DNA from: Rickettsiales bacterium
GTDB taxonomy: Bacteria > Bacteroidota > Bacteroidia > Cytophagales > Cyclobacteriaceae
Assembly: GCA_002729235.1 (NCBI GenBank)
Contig: PBTY01000016.1
Location: 1-64,000 of the forward strand
DNA: 64,000 nt
Direction: 5' to 3'
Shown: one piece after another, positions 44,853-52,611 of the stretch
How positions within the stretch are numbered: position 1 is the stretch's first letter
How the letters are laid out: each line of letters starts with the position of its first letter
Notes under the pieces: model-generated
Told to the model about the DNA's origin: nothing
Database searches by the model: none
Seen by the model: the letters and a program-made list of their open reading frames with translations, nothing else
Translations under genes and position numbers: made by a program

Positions 44853-45395
44853 CTAAAGGCCTAACATTCTTCCCAGTTTCAAAATAGAAACCATGCTCAG
44901 ACTGTCGGTTATCTGACCATCCAATACCATTTGATGAGCTTCTTTGAATGGCAACTTTCGAATCTTCAAATCTTCAGTTTCCTCAAACTCGGTCTCTCCT
45001 TCCGTCAATTCCTCCGCCAAGAAAGCAAAACCAACTTCGTCAGTCACCGAGTTGGAAGTATGCATTTTCACAAACTCGGTCCACTTTTTTGCTGTGAGAC
45101 CAGTCTCCTCTTTTAATTCCCTTTTGGCTGAGTCTAGCTTTCCTTCTTCTTTGGGCCCTCCACCCATTGGTATTTCCCAACTATACTCACCAAGTGTATA
45201 TCGCCATTGCCCTACAAGCCAGGTATTCTGATCCTTATCTAATGGAACAATCCCTATCGCATAACTTTTGAAAAGCACTTTACCATAAATCCCCTTTCCA
45301 CCACCAGGATTGGTCACCTGATCTTCCTCAAGGGTTATCCACTGATTGTCATAAATTTGTTTGGAACTAATTGTCTTCCAGGGATTCTTTTCCAT
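44853..45395 (-). CDS. NUDIX hydrolase (ADP-ribose pyrophosphatase-like)
   Basis: The protein has 180 residues. It has a perfect Nudix box GX5EX7REUXEEXGU: GGPKEEGKLDSAKRELKEETGL around residues 80-102. The N-terminal beta-strands (KQIYDNQWITLEEDQVTNPGGGKGIYGKV) match ADP-ribose pyrophosphatase-like enzymes. It would cleave a nucleoside diphosphate linked to another moiety, using Mg2+, in the cytoplasm. Its ATG is only 4 nt from an exact -7 promoter element, so its mRNA may be leaderless. Confidence 0.9.
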   Translation of the reverse strand: MEKNPWKTISSKQIYDNQWITLEEDQVTNPGGGKGIYGKVLFKSYAIGIVPLDKDQNTWLVGQWRYTLGEYSWEIPMGGGPKEEGKLDSAKRELKEETGLTAKKWTEFVKMHTSNSVTDEVGFAFLAEELTEGETEFEETEDLKIRKLPFKEAHQMVLDGQITDSLSMVSILKLGRMLGL

Positions 45396-45399
45396 GACC

Positions 45400-45407
45400 C
45401 AAAATTA
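45400..45407 (-). promoter_or_regulatory. Candidate -7 element abutting the NUDIX start codon
   Basis: On the minus strand this reads TAATTTTG, an exact TAnnTTTG, ending 4 nt before the ATG at 45395. Transcription would begin at about the first base of the start codon. No clear TTTG is found at -33. Confidence 0.45.
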
Positions 45408-45494
45408 AGAAAGACAGAAGAGAAGGATGGATTGTGTTGGAGACAATCACTAGATTTTGTCAATCTAATTGTATTTTTGGAACAAGTGGAAAAA

Positions 45495-45640
45495 TAAAAA
45501 AAGAGCCCAAAGAGGGCTCTTATCGTTGAAACATACCCGTACATTATATAAACGCACGATATAACATTATTCGTAATTGAAGTAATAATGTTTCTTTAGA
45601 TTACGAATTATGAGTAAAAACCAAAGTAAATTTTTCTAGC
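45495..45640 (-). ncRNA. Possible small RNA defined by an orphan terminator
   Basis: A strong leftward terminator (45501-45521) has no protein-coding gene in front of it: the next gene upstream on this strand lies far away and rnhB runs the other way. The 120 bp before it contain an inverted pair ATTCGTAAT/ATTACGAAT (45569-45577/45600-45608) and a near-consensus TACTTTG around 45622-45628 on the minus strand. A short transcript ending in the hairpin is plausible. It matches no RNA family that I recognise, and the boundaries are rough. Confidence 0.3.
45501..45521 (-). terminator. Orphan Rho-independent terminator
   Basis: AAGAGCCC-aaaga-GGGCTCTT is a perfect 8-bp stem with a 5-nt loop. Read leftwards it continues into a T-rich stretch (TTTTTTATTTTT), giving a strong terminator. 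Read rightwards no T run follows. No leftward open reading frame ends upstream of it. Confidence 0.75.
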
Positions 45641-45651
45641 ACCTACTTATC

Positions 45652-46248
45652 ATGCTATTTCCTTACTTACATGAGAACCTAATTGAAGCCGGCTGTGACG
45701 AGGCAGGAAGAGGATGCCTGGCAGGTCCAGTGGTTGCGGCAGCTGTTATTTTACCCAAAGACTTTTCTCATGAGGTGCTCAATGATTCCAAGCAGCTAAC
45801 AGAGAAACAACGAATGGAATTAAAGGATGAGATTAAAGAGCACGCAATAGCATATGGCATAGGGATCGCCTCTCCGAAAGAAATCGATGAGATCAACATA
45901 CTAAATGCTTCTTATCTGGCGATGCATCGAGCAGTGGATGACTTAAAAAGCGTTCCTGAAATGCTGCTTATTGATGGAAACCGATTCAAACCAAAACACG
46001 ACATCCCATTTGAATGTATCGTTAAAGGGGATGGTAAATACTACTCAATTGCCGCAGCTTCGATTCTGGCAAAGACCTATCGGGATGAATTAATGAAAAA
46101 TCTCTCCGAAGAATTTCCAGGCTATAGTTGGGAAACAAACTATGGCTACCCAACTCAAGCTCATCGCAAGGCCATTAAAGCTCAGGGAGTAACACCTCAC
46201 CACAGGATGACATTTCAGTTGCTACCCGCTCAGCTTGAGCTATTTTAG
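45652..46248 (+). CDS. rnhB: Ribonuclease HII
   Basis: The protein has 198 residues. The active-site motif [21 protein letters not shown] (residues 14-34) supplies the Asp-Glu pair. Further signatures are [19 protein letters not shown] and [15 protein letters not shown]. RNase HII removes RNA primers and single misincorporated ribonucleotides from DNA:RNA hybrids, using Mn2+/Mg2+. The length is normal for the family. It is the first gene of a rightward pair with csaA, 61 nt before the csaA start. Confidence 0.95.
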   Translation: MLFPYLHENLIEAGCDEAGRGCLAGPVVAAAVILPKDFSHEVLNDSKQLTEKQRMELKDEIKEHAIAYGIGIASPKEIDEINILNASYLAMHRAVDDLKSVPEMLLIDGNRFKPKHDIPFECIVKGDGKYYSIAAASILAKTYRDELMKNLSEEFPGYSWETNYGYPTQAHRKAIKAQGVTPHHRMTFQLLPAQLELF

Positions 46249-46309
46249 TCGCGGCCTGCCACGAAATATTCTTGACAATAGAAACTTGTATTTTAGCAAC
46301 CAAAAAGAA

Positions 46310-46639
46310 ATGATCACCTGGGACGATTTTGAGAAAGTGGATATGAGAGTTGGCACTATAATAGAAGCTTTTGACTTCCCCGAAGCTCGTCGACCAGCTT
46401 ACAAAGTGACGATAGATTTTGGCGCTCTTGGCATCAAAAAAAGCTCAGCCCAAATAACCCAAAGACATTCTCTTGATGAATTAATTGGGAAGCAAGTGAT
46501 CGCTGTAGTTAATTTTCCACCCAAACAGATTGGCCCCTTTATGAGTGAATGCCTGGTGATGGGGATTTATTCAGAAAAAAACGAAGTAGTCTTAATTCAG
46601 CCTTCTCAAAAATGTCCTAATGGATCTAAAATTGGTTAA
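46310..46639 (+). CDS. csaA: CsaA-type tRNA-binding protein
   Basis: The protein has 109 residues from the ATG at 46310 (MITWDDFEKVDMRVGTIIEAFDFPEARRPAYKV). Starts further upstream overlap rnhB and give a non-conserved tail. It is an OB-fold of the EMAP/methionyl-tRNA synthetase C-terminal type, with SSAQIT, VNFPPKQIGPFMSECLVMGI and a terminal LIQPSQKCPNGSKIG. This is the exact pattern of CsaA, a homodimeric tRNA-binding protein with chaperone-like activity toward secretory proteins. The length matches the family. Confidence 0.93.
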   Translation: MITWDDFEKVDMRVGTIIEAFDFPEARRPAYKVTIDFGALGIKKSSAQITQRHSLDELIGKQVIAVVNFPPKQIGPFMSECLVMGIYSEKNEVVLIQPSQKCPNGSKIG

Positions 46640-46663
46640 TTTTCCGGTCCACCTTGATATGTA

Positions 46664-47293
46664 ATGAAGACTAAGATTGATCTAAACTCCTGGAATCGGA
46701 AGGAGCATTTTGAGTTCTTTATAAATTTTGATGAACCTTTTTTTGGTTTGACAACCCGCCTTGATTGTACAATCGCATACAACAAATCTAAAAAAGAAGG
46801 GTTCTCACTTTACTTATACTACCTGTACCAAACAATCAGAGCTGCCAATTCGATTCCTAATTTTAGGTATCGAATCTTAGACGGTGAAGTCTGGGAATTT
46901 GATACCATTCATACATCCACTATAGGCATACGAAAAGACGACACCTTTGCGTTCACCTTTATAGAGTACCGAGAAAGTTTCGAGGAGTTCGTAATGCTTG
47001 CTCAGAAAGAAAAAGAAGCAGTAGAAAATTCCACCGGAATTCGGCTAACAGAAAACTCTAGCCGTATTGATGTCATGCATTACTCTACCTTACCCTGGAT
47101 AGATTTCACAAGTATTTCACATGCAAGGTATTATTCTAGAAATGACAGCATGCAGAAAATCACTTTTGGGAAAATACACGATGAGGGAGGGATAAAGATT
47201 CTTCCATTTTCCATACACGCGCATCACGCCTTGTTGGATGGCAAGCATATAGCTGACTACCTCGCTTTGTTGCAAGATCTTCTAGACACTTAA
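46664..47293 (+). CDS. Chloramphenicol acetyltransferase-like protein
   Basis: The protein has 209 residues and the class A CAT fold: the N-terminal WNRKEHFEFFINFDEPFFGLTTRLDCT, the central NFRYRILDGEVWEFDTIHTS and the catalytic HHxxxDG motif in IHAHHALLDGKHIADYL (about residues 190-206). In true CAT the His is the general base that acetylates chloramphenicol. Many Bacteroidota homologues have unknown acceptors, so resistance should not be assumed. It lies 24 nt downstream of csaA and is convergent with the first SiaC-like gene, sharing TTAA stop codons. Confidence 0.88.
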   Translation: MKTKIDLNSWNRKEHFEFFINFDEPFFGLTTRLDCTIAYNKSKKEGFSLYLYYLYQTIRAANSIPNFRYRILDGEVWEFDTIHTSTIGIRKDDTFAFTFIEYRESFEEFVMLAQKEKEAVENSTGIRLTENSSRIDVMHYSTLPWIDFTSISHARYYSRNDSMQKITFGKIHDEGGIKILPFSIHAHHALLDGKHIADYLALLQDLLDT

Positions 47294-47697
47294 ACAGCAA
47301 CAAGCATTTTATAGAACTCATCTTCATGAATAGCATTGTATTCAAAATCTAATTCATGAATCATCTCATAATCCTCACCAGCCTCCAGCATATCGATATC
47401 ATCAGACTCATAATTCCAGACCACTTTGATCACCGACCCCTTTCTTTGAAATTCTTTCAACAATCCAAAGATTTCACAGATCCATCTGCGACTTGAAGTA
47501 TTCAAATGAACTAATGACAAATTCAATTCGATAGAAGAGAGGTTTTTGAATTGTGTACTGATTTGAGAAATCACTGGTTCGTAGACCCCTTTGGTATAAC
47601 AGGTAGTTGATCGACCGATAATTGATATTTGCCCTGTTTCTGGTTCAAGGCAAATTCGAGGTGAATTTTGTGATCGGGTAATTATTATGTTTTTCAT
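47290..47697 (-). CDS. SiaC/DUF1987-family regulatory phosphoprotein, divergent copy
   Basis: The protein has 135 residues from the ATG at 47697. It has the DUF1987 fold, including LNTSSRRWICEIFGLLKEFQRKG and VVWNYESDDIDMLEAGEDYEMI. In Pseudomonas SiaC a threonine (Thr68) in the corresponding NTSS motif is phosphorylated by SiaB and dephosphorylated by SiaA, and the unmodified form activates a diguanylate cyclase. Thr67 aligns here. The usual GxSxPEN-x-FYxP segment reads GRSTTCYTKGVYEPV, so this copy has diverged. It lies downstream of a second, more canonical copy. No SiaA, SiaB or SiaD gene is adjacent. Confidence 0.83.
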   Translation of the reverse strand: MKNIIITRSQNSPRICLEPETGQISIIGRSTTCYTKGVYEPVISQISTQFKNLSSIELNLSLVHLNTSSRRWICEIFGLLKEFQRKGSVIKVVWNYESDDIDMLEAGEDYEMIHELDFEYNAIHEDEFYKMLVAV

Positions 47698-47745
47698 CTT
47701 CACTGATTTGGAAGATGTACGAGGCAAATGAAGTAGCTGGATTTA

Positions 47746-48126
47746 TTAATACTCCAATTCAATATAATTGAAATTCATTCCTAGCAAGTCCTGATAGTCT
47801 TCACCTGTCTCCAACATATCTTCATCGTCCTCTTCATAGTACCAGTTGATCACAATTTCCCGATCATCATCTTGTAGAGATTTGAGTACTTTTAACATGT
47901 CAAAAATGCACTTACTGCTACTCGTATTGAAATACTCCAAAGCCATATTTACATGTATTTCACCAGAAACGGCAGAGAACAACTTCTTGATGTTATTAAT
48001 TACTGGATAATAAAACTGAACCGCATTCTCGGGTGTGCTTTTCCCTTTTAACTCAATAATTTTCTCGGTTGAGTCAACCATGATATATGGGGACGTTTTG
48101 GTGGACTCAATTTGTAAATCAATCAT
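47746..48126 (-). CDS. SiaC/DUF1987-family regulatory phosphoprotein, canonical copy
   Basis: The protein has 126 residues from the ATG at 48126. An upstream in-frame ATG at 48177 would add 17 non-conserved residues. The sequence carries GKSTPENAVQFYYPV and MALEYFNTSSSKCIFDMLKVL, with the phosphorylatable threonine at position 68, the same number as in Pseudomonas SiaC. It then has INWYYEEDDEDMLETGEDYQDLLGMNFNYIEL. It probably acts as a phospho-switch partner in a signalling pathway. It is transcribed with the divergent copy 48 nt downstream. Confidence 0.87.
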   Translation of the reverse strand: MIDLQIESTKTSPYIMVDSTEKIIELKGKSTPENAVQFYYPVINNIKKLFSAVSGEIHVNMALEYFNTSSSKCIFDMLKVLKSLQDDDREIVINWYYEEDDEDMLETGEDYQDLLGMNFNYIELEY

Positions 48127-48418
48127 TTGGTTAGTATTTGTGGTTCTCTGCAATCCGATCGCAATCGAATTTTTCAACTCAATAATGTAACGAGAAATAA
48201 CGACATGCTTTCGAATAGAAAAAGTGATTTATCTCATAATTCTCAAAAATTTCGAGCAATCAGCCGTATTCTACTACGAAACATCAGAAGTCTGAAAACT
48301 AGACTTCCAACAACCGCTATATTCTATTATATACATTCTACTATTCGCTCCACTCAATGCACGACTTTTTAGGCGATGAATGTTAACTTCGAGCCAAATA
48401 GATAAAAGCACTAGAAAT

Positions 48419-49189
48419 ATGAAATTGGTATCCTGGAACGTAAACGGAATCAGAGCAATTCTCAAGAAAGACTTTCTTCAAGATATTAAAGAAATGGACC
48501 CAGATGTACTTTGTCTACAGGAAACTAAAGCTCAAGAAGAGGATGCTAAAATTGCTCTGGAAGCTCTTGAGGGATACCATGTATATGTCAACTCTTCTAA
48601 AGCTCGAAAAGGTTACTCTGGAACAGCTATTATTTCTAAAACTGAGCCTTTAGAAGTAACCTATGACATGGGGATTGAAGAGCACGATCAGGAGGGAAGA
48701 GTAATCACTGCCGAATACGAAGACTTTATTCTCGTAACAGTTTACACACCAAACTCAGGCGAAGGAATGAAACGATTGGACTACCGTGCAGAATGGGATG
48801 TAGCTTTTCTAGATCACATTACGGCTTTGAATGAAAAAAAACCAGTGGTAGTTTGTGGTGATCTGAACGTAGCTCATACCGAAATAGACATTGCAAGACC
48901 AAAACCGAATTACAATAAAACATCCGGCTATACCCAAACAGAGATTGATGGCTTGGACAATATACTTGAAGCTGGTTTCATAGACACGTTTAGAGTATTT
49001 TATCCAGAGGAAGTGAAATATTCCTGGTGGAACTATAAGTTCAAAGCTCGAGAGAGAAATGTAGGCTGGAGAATCGATTATTTTCTCACGAGCGAAGAGT
49101 TGGAGAGTCAATTGAAAAGCGCTGAAATTCACAATGACCGTTTCGGATCAGACCATTGCCCTGTTAGTATCGAATTGGACTTAAACTAA
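48419..49189 (+). CDS. xth: Exodeoxyribonuclease III (AP endonuclease)
   Basis: The protein has 256 residues from the ATG at 48419 (MKLVSWNVNGIRAILKKDF); an upstream in-frame ATG at 48380 adds residues not found in the family. Motifs of the exonuclease-endonuclease-phosphatase fold are NVNGIRA, LCLQETKA, GYSGTAI, GDLNVAHTEIDIARPK and GSDHCPVSIEL. It cleaves DNA at abasic sites and removes 3' blocking groups during base-excision repair. It is divergent from the siaC-like pair and followed by gcvT after 42 nt. Confidence 0.95.
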   Translation: MKLVSWNVNGIRAILKKDFLQDIKEMDPDVLCLQETKAQEEDAKIALEALEGYHVYVNSSKARKGYSGTAIISKTEPLEVTYDMGIEEHDQEGRVITAEYEDFILVTVYTPNSGEGMKRLDYRAEWDVAFLDHITALNEKKPVVVCGDLNVAHTEIDIARPKPNYNKTSGYTQTEIDGLDNILEAGFIDTFRVFYPEEVKYSWWNYKFKARERNVGWRIDYFLTSEELESQLKSAEIHNDRFGSDHCPVSIELDLN

Positions 49190-49204
49190 AATCATTCATT
49201 TCAT

Positions 49205-49212
49205 TACTTTTG
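49205..49212 (+). promoter_or_regulatory. Candidate -7 promoter element of gcvT
   Basis: TACTTTTG matches TAnnTTTG exactly and lies 19 nt before the gcvT ATG, in the 42-nt gap after xth. This suggests that gcvT-comB has its own promoter. No obvious TTTG at -33. Confidence 0.45.
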
Positions 49213-49231
49213 CGCCTTAAGCAAATACCCC

Positions 49232-50314
49232 ATGGATATCAAACAAATACCCCTTCACGAATTGCATGTTTCCCTAGGTGGAAAAATGGTTCCTTTTGCA
49301 GGTTTTGAAATGCCTGTAAGATATACTTCTGACAAAGAAGAGCACATGAAAGTTCGTGAGGCTGTTGGTGTATTTGATGTCTCTCACATGGGAGAATTCA
49401 TGGTGGTGGGATCAGGAGCTCTGGATTTGATTCAGAAGGTGACTTCCAATGATGCCTCTAAACTAGTAGATGGTCAGGCTCAATATTCTTGCTTACCGAA
49501 TGACAAAGGAGGTATAATTGATGATTTGATTGTCTATCGATTCAATGCTGAAAAATACATGTTGGTAGTTAATGCTTCCAATATTGAAAAAGACTGGAAC
49601 TGGATCAGCTCTCACAACTCTTTTGATGCAGAAATGATGGATGTCTCAGAAGACATTGTGTTGTTCGCTGTGCAAGGGCCAAAGGCTGTTGAAACCCTGC
49701 AAAAACTGACTCAGGTAAACCTAGATGATATCAAATTCTACCATTTTGCTGAAGGGGAATTGGCTGGAAAGGAAATGATCATTTCAGGAACAGGATATAC
49801 TGGTGCAGGTGGTTTCGAATTGTATGTAAGACATGAAGATGCCAAAGAAGTTTGGGACAAGATCTTTGTAGCGGGTGAAGAGTTTGGTATTGCACCCATA
49901 GGTCTAGGTGCCAGAGATACACTACGTTTGGAAATGGGTTACTGCCTCTATGGAAATGACATTACCGATGAGACCTCTCCACTGGAAGCTGGTTTGGGAT
50001 GGATTACCAAATTCACCAAAGACTTCATCAATTCCGAAGCATTGAAAGCTCAGAAAGAGTCAGGTGTTTCTAAAAGATTGGTTGGATTTGAAATGGTAGA
50101 CAAAGGCATTCCTCGTCACGACTATGAGATCACCAATGAAAGTGGAGAAGTAATTGGAAAAGTAACTTCAGGCAGCATTTCACCGGTACTTAATAAAGGT
50201 GTTGGACTTGGTTATGTCGCTTCTGGCTACCATACTCCAGATAGCAAAATTTTTATTAGCGTCAGAAATAAGCAATTGGAAGCTAAAGTTACCAAGCCTC
50301 CATTTATCAAATGA
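49232..50314 (+). CDS. gcvT: Aminomethyltransferase (glycine cleavage system T protein)
   Basis: The protein has 360 residues. Signatures are MPVRYTSDKEEHMKVREAVGVFDVSHMGEF (folate-binding region), YSCLPNDKGGIIDDLIVYRF, GTGYTGAGGFELYV and LRLEMGYCLYGNDITDETSPLEAGLGW. GcvT transfers the methylene group of the aminomethyl-lipoyl H protein to tetrahydrofolate, releasing ammonia. No other gcv genes are in the window. Its stop overlaps the comB start by 4 nt (ATGA), so the two are coupled. Confidence 0.96.
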   Translation: MDIKQIPLHELHVSLGGKMVPFAGFEMPVRYTSDKEEHMKVREAVGVFDVSHMGEFMVVGSGALDLIQKVTSNDASKLVDGQAQYSCLPNDKGGIIDDLIVYRFNAEKYMLVVNASNIEKDWNWISSHNSFDAEMMDVSEDIVLFAVQGPKAVETLQKLTQVNLDDIKFYHFAEGELAGKEMIISGTGYTGAGGFELYVRHEDAKEVWDKIFVAGEEFGIAPIGLGARDTLRLEMGYCLYGNDITDETSPLEAGLGWITKFTKDFINSEALKAQKESGVSKRLVGFEMVDKGIPRHDYEITNESGEVIGKVTSGSISPVLNKGVGLGYVASGYHTPDSKIFISVRNKQLEAKVTKPPFIK

Positions 50315-51018
50315 ATCACATAGAAGTTTGCCTTACCCCAGAACTCATTCACCAGTTTGAGTTAAAAGATAAGATTGTAGTAGCAGTGGATATATTCCGT
50401 GCCACCTCTTGTATGGTCACCGGTATGGCTCATGGTATAAGCGCCATTTATCCTGTAGCGGATGTAGAGCAATGCTTCAAACTTGGCAAGGAAGAAGGCA
50501 TGATCACCGCTGGAGAAAGAGGAGGTCAAAAAATCGATGGTTTCACCATTGGCAATTCACCTTATGAATACATGAAGGATGAATTCCAGTCCAAATCGAT
50601 AGTGGTTACCACCACAAATGGAACCAAAACAATTTTGGCTTCTCTGGAAGCTGATCAAATTCTGATTGGAGCATTTTTAAATCTCCAGGCAATAGCTGAC
50701 TATATTTCTTCGTCACATAAAGATGTAATCATTCATTGTGCCGGCTGGAAAGGAACGGTCAATGTCGAGGACACTCTTTTCGCTGGTGCTTTAATCGAAG
50801 AAGTAAAAGCCTCTCATATTATTAGTGGAGATCCGGCACTCATGGCACAGCAACTGTTCAAATCTAACTCCCATGACTTATTAGCCATCGCAGAGCAATC
50901 TTCCCATGCCAAACGATTAGCTACCTTTGGAATTGGTAAAGACATTGAATTCTGCATGAATCAAAGCCTTTATAGTGTTGTGCCTGAATTTAGAGAAGGA
51001 AGACTTAAGGTTATTTAA
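50311..51018 (+). CDS. comB: 2-phosphosulfolactate phosphatase-like protein (ComB family)
   Basis: The protein has 235 residues. ComB motifs are visible: VVAVDIFRATSCMVTGMAHG (residues 19-38), AGERGGQKIDGFTIGNSPYEY, TTTNGTKTI and CAGWKGTVNVEDTLFAGAL. Characterised ComB is a Mg2+-dependent acid phosphatase making sulfolactate in coenzyme M biosynthesis. Bacterial members occur without ComA and ComC and may act on another phosphate ester. Neither ComA nor ComC is visible here. It is coupled to gcvT by a 4-nt overlap. The 3' end overlaps the converging YciI gene by 8 nt. Confidence 0.88.
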   Translation: MNHIEVCLTPELIHQFELKDKIVVAVDIFRATSCMVTGMAHGISAIYPVADVEQCFKLGKEEGMITAGERGGQKIDGFTIGNSPYEYMKDEFQSKSIVVTTTNGTKTILASLEADQILIGAFLNLQAIADYISSSHKDVIIHCAGWKGTVNVEDTLFAGALIEEVKASHIISGDPALMAQQLFKSNSHDLLAIAEQSSHAKRLATFGIGKDIEFCMNQSLYSVVPEFREGRLKVI

Positions 51019-51298
51019 TAAACAGCGGAGGAATAGCACATTCTGTGATCTCTACAGACTCCCACACATTTCCAGCGATATACGGCTCAGAGGACTTCCA
51101 TGCCTCAAGCTCCGCTTCTGAAGCAAAATTCATAACCATTACGGACCCAACCATTTTACCTTGCTCTATCATGGCCACTGCATAAAGGATTTTACCTTCC
51201 TCCTTCATTTTAGTCACTCCTTCCAAATGAGCAGGTCTCTGCTCTTGCCTTCTTGGTGCGGCATCCTTTCCGTCTCTTCCTATTACCAGGTAATGCAT
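51011..51298 (-). CDS. YciI-family protein
   Basis: The protein has 95 residues: MHYLVIGRDGKDAAPRRQEQRPAHLEGVTKMKEEGKILYAVAMI...GSVMVMNFASEAELEAWKSSEPYIAGNVWESVEI. This is the YCII alpha-beta ferredoxin-like barrel with its conserved R-x2-H and D/E-P-Y residues. Family members are small dimeric proteins, some acting as hydrolases or dechlorinase-like enzymes, mostly of unknown role. It is probably the last gene of the leftward group 52611-51011. Confidence 0.88.
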   Translation of the reverse strand: MHYLVIGRDGKDAAPRRQEQRPAHLEGVTKMKEEGKILYAVAMIEQGKMVGSVMVMNFASEAELEAWKSSEPYIAGNVWESVEITECAIPPLFIK

Positions 51299-51301
51299 AT
51301 T

Positions 51302-51709
51302 CTAAAATTTCAATTTTGATCCAAATTCCATATCACTCAATTCAATTTCCAAAGCTTTAGTAGAAAGTTGAATTTCACGAAGGGAAATAAATAGGCTTAT
51401 TAATAAAAATACAAGGGACACTCCAAAAATATAGCTACCCCATGCTCCAATTTGGAGGTAAATAAAAAACATAGCCAAAACACACAAAAAAAGACTACCA
51501 ACCCCCATAAACTGCATGGCGCGAATTAGAAACAACCTCAGTCTAAGATTATGTAATTGCCCTTCCAATACGCTTTTAGGGTTTTCCAGATACATTTTAT
51601 GAAGGTGTCGGATGATATTAGCAATAGCCAAAAATCGGTTGGTATACGCTAAAAGAAGTAATGATATGGCTGGAAATAATAAAGCAGGTGTCGTTAATGT
51701 GATCTCCAT
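51302..51709 (-). CDS. DUF2721 membrane protein
   Basis: The protein has 135 residues. The start (MEITLTTPALLFPAISLLLLAYTNRFLAIANIIRHLHKMY) is characteristic of DUF2721, with a conserved N-R pair after the first helix and L-x2-R-x2-LIR before the second. It has three transmembrane helices (about 7-27, 65-85 and 90-112). The role is unknown. Its ATG overlaps the stop of the MazG-like gene by one base, and the YciI gene follows after 3 nt, so the three are one transcription unit. Confidence 0.78.
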   Translation of the reverse strand: MEITLTTPALLFPAISLLLLAYTNRFLAIANIIRHLHKMYLENPKSVLEGQLHNLRLRLFLIRAMQFMGVGSLFLCVLAMFFIYLQIGAWGSYIFGVSLVFLLISLFISLREIQLSTKALEIELSDMEFGSKLKF

Positions 51710-52035
51710 TAATGTAACTTTTCATTGTTCTGATGGCGGTCCGAATCCCGAATGTTTTTCTTCTCAAAATTCTTCTTCAGCGCATCAGTCAAATCTACAC
51801 CGGTCTGATTGGCGAGACAAATCAATACCCATAATACATCGGCCATCTCATCCCCCAAATCTCTGTTTTTATCAGACTCTTTGAATGATTGCTCTCCATA
51901 TGTTCTGGCCATCAACCGCGCGAGTTCTCCTACTTCTTCGGTGAGAATAGTCATATTAGTAAGCTCACTGAAATACCTCACCCCGACTGTTTTAATCCAT
52001 TCATCCACTCTTTCCTGAGCCTCCTCGATGGTCAT
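51709..52035 (-). CDS. MazG-like nucleotide pyrophosphohydrolase
   Basis: The protein has 108 residues in a single MazG-like alpha-helical domain. The metal-binding motif is EEVGELAR (residues 32-39) with LGDEMADVLWVLICLAN (about 60-76), the EExxE...ExxD pattern of dimeric all-alpha NTP pyrophosphatases (RS21-C6/dCTPase type). It probably hydrolyses a non-canonical or excess (deoxy)nucleoside triphosphate to the monophosphate and PPi. It follows the lipoprotein gene after 3 nt and overlaps DUF2721. Confidence 0.9.
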   Translation of the reverse strand: MTIEEAQERVDEWIKTVGVRYFSELTNMTILTEEVGELARLMARTYGEQSFKESDKNRDLGDEMADVLWVLICLANQTGVDLTDALKKNFEKKNIRDSDRHQNNEKLH

Positions 52036-52038
52036 AAG

Positions 52039-52611
52039 TTATCGCTTTACGTTAGCGTCTAGATTCTCATTTAAATGTCGTATTTCAAATCCTTCCATAT
52101 CCAGTTTGGATAGGAAGAAAAACAACCTTTCTTCTTCAGACTCACGGAGTGAATCTTTATCTGGAGCGAATTCACTAAAATGCTCAATGGGAAATCTTTT
52201 GCCCGGAACGTAGTGATCCTCCCAGAACAATGCTTCATCCACAAATCCATCGCTGCCATAGTAATACTTGTACTCAGAAGCGATATTGTCATCCTTGGAA
52301 ACCACCACATGACCACTGAATATTGGTGAATGATTCTCAAAATAGAAGTAATCATCTCTATCCACATGTGCGGTATGAAGCACACCTACAAGTTTTAGCA
52401 GTCTATCATCCATGAAGTAGCCTCTTATCTTATAGATGGAATCTCCTTGATGAAAATCGTCTTCAATAATGCTAACTCGGTGGTTGGCGTCAATATCTCT
52501 GACTTTTGTATTGATTGATTCTACCATCGGTCTTTTCTCCTTGCTAACCTCTGAAGAACAGGCATAGAAAAATCCTACTGATAGTAGTATTAGGTAAGTC
52601 AGTTTGGTCAT
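52039..52611 (-). CDS. Lipoprotein of unknown function
   Basis: The protein has 190 residues. The ATG at 52611 gives the lipoprotein signal MTKLTYLILLSVGFFYAC (Cys18); the codon before it is an alternative GTG. The mature protein is charged and beta-rich, with VSIIEDDFHQGDSIYKIRGYFMDDRLLKLVGVLHTAHVDRDDYFYFEN. I do not recognise a family. It lies 3 nt upstream of the MazG-like gene, so it is probably the first gene of that leftward unit. Confidence 0.68.
   Translation of the reverse strand: MTKLTYLILLSVGFFYACSSEVSKEKRPMVESINTKVRDIDANHRVSIIEDDFHQGDSIYKIRGYFMDDRLLKLVGVLHTAHVDRDDYFYFENHSPIFSGHVVVSKDDNIASEYKYYYGSDGFVDEALFWEDHYVPGKRFPIEHFSEFAPDKDSLRESEEERLFFFLSKLDMEGFEIRHLNENLDANVKR

Noticed and set aside
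45569-45608. Inverted repeat ATTCGTAAT/ATTACGAAT as an rnhB operator
   Set aside because: The arms are short and AT-rich and no regulator gene is adjacent. I keep it only as a possible structural part of the suspected small RNA.
46664-47293. Reading the CAT-like gene as a chloramphenicol resistance determinant
   Set aside because: The catalytic motif is present, but housekeeping context and lack of mobile elements argue for a native acetyltransferase with unknown acceptor.
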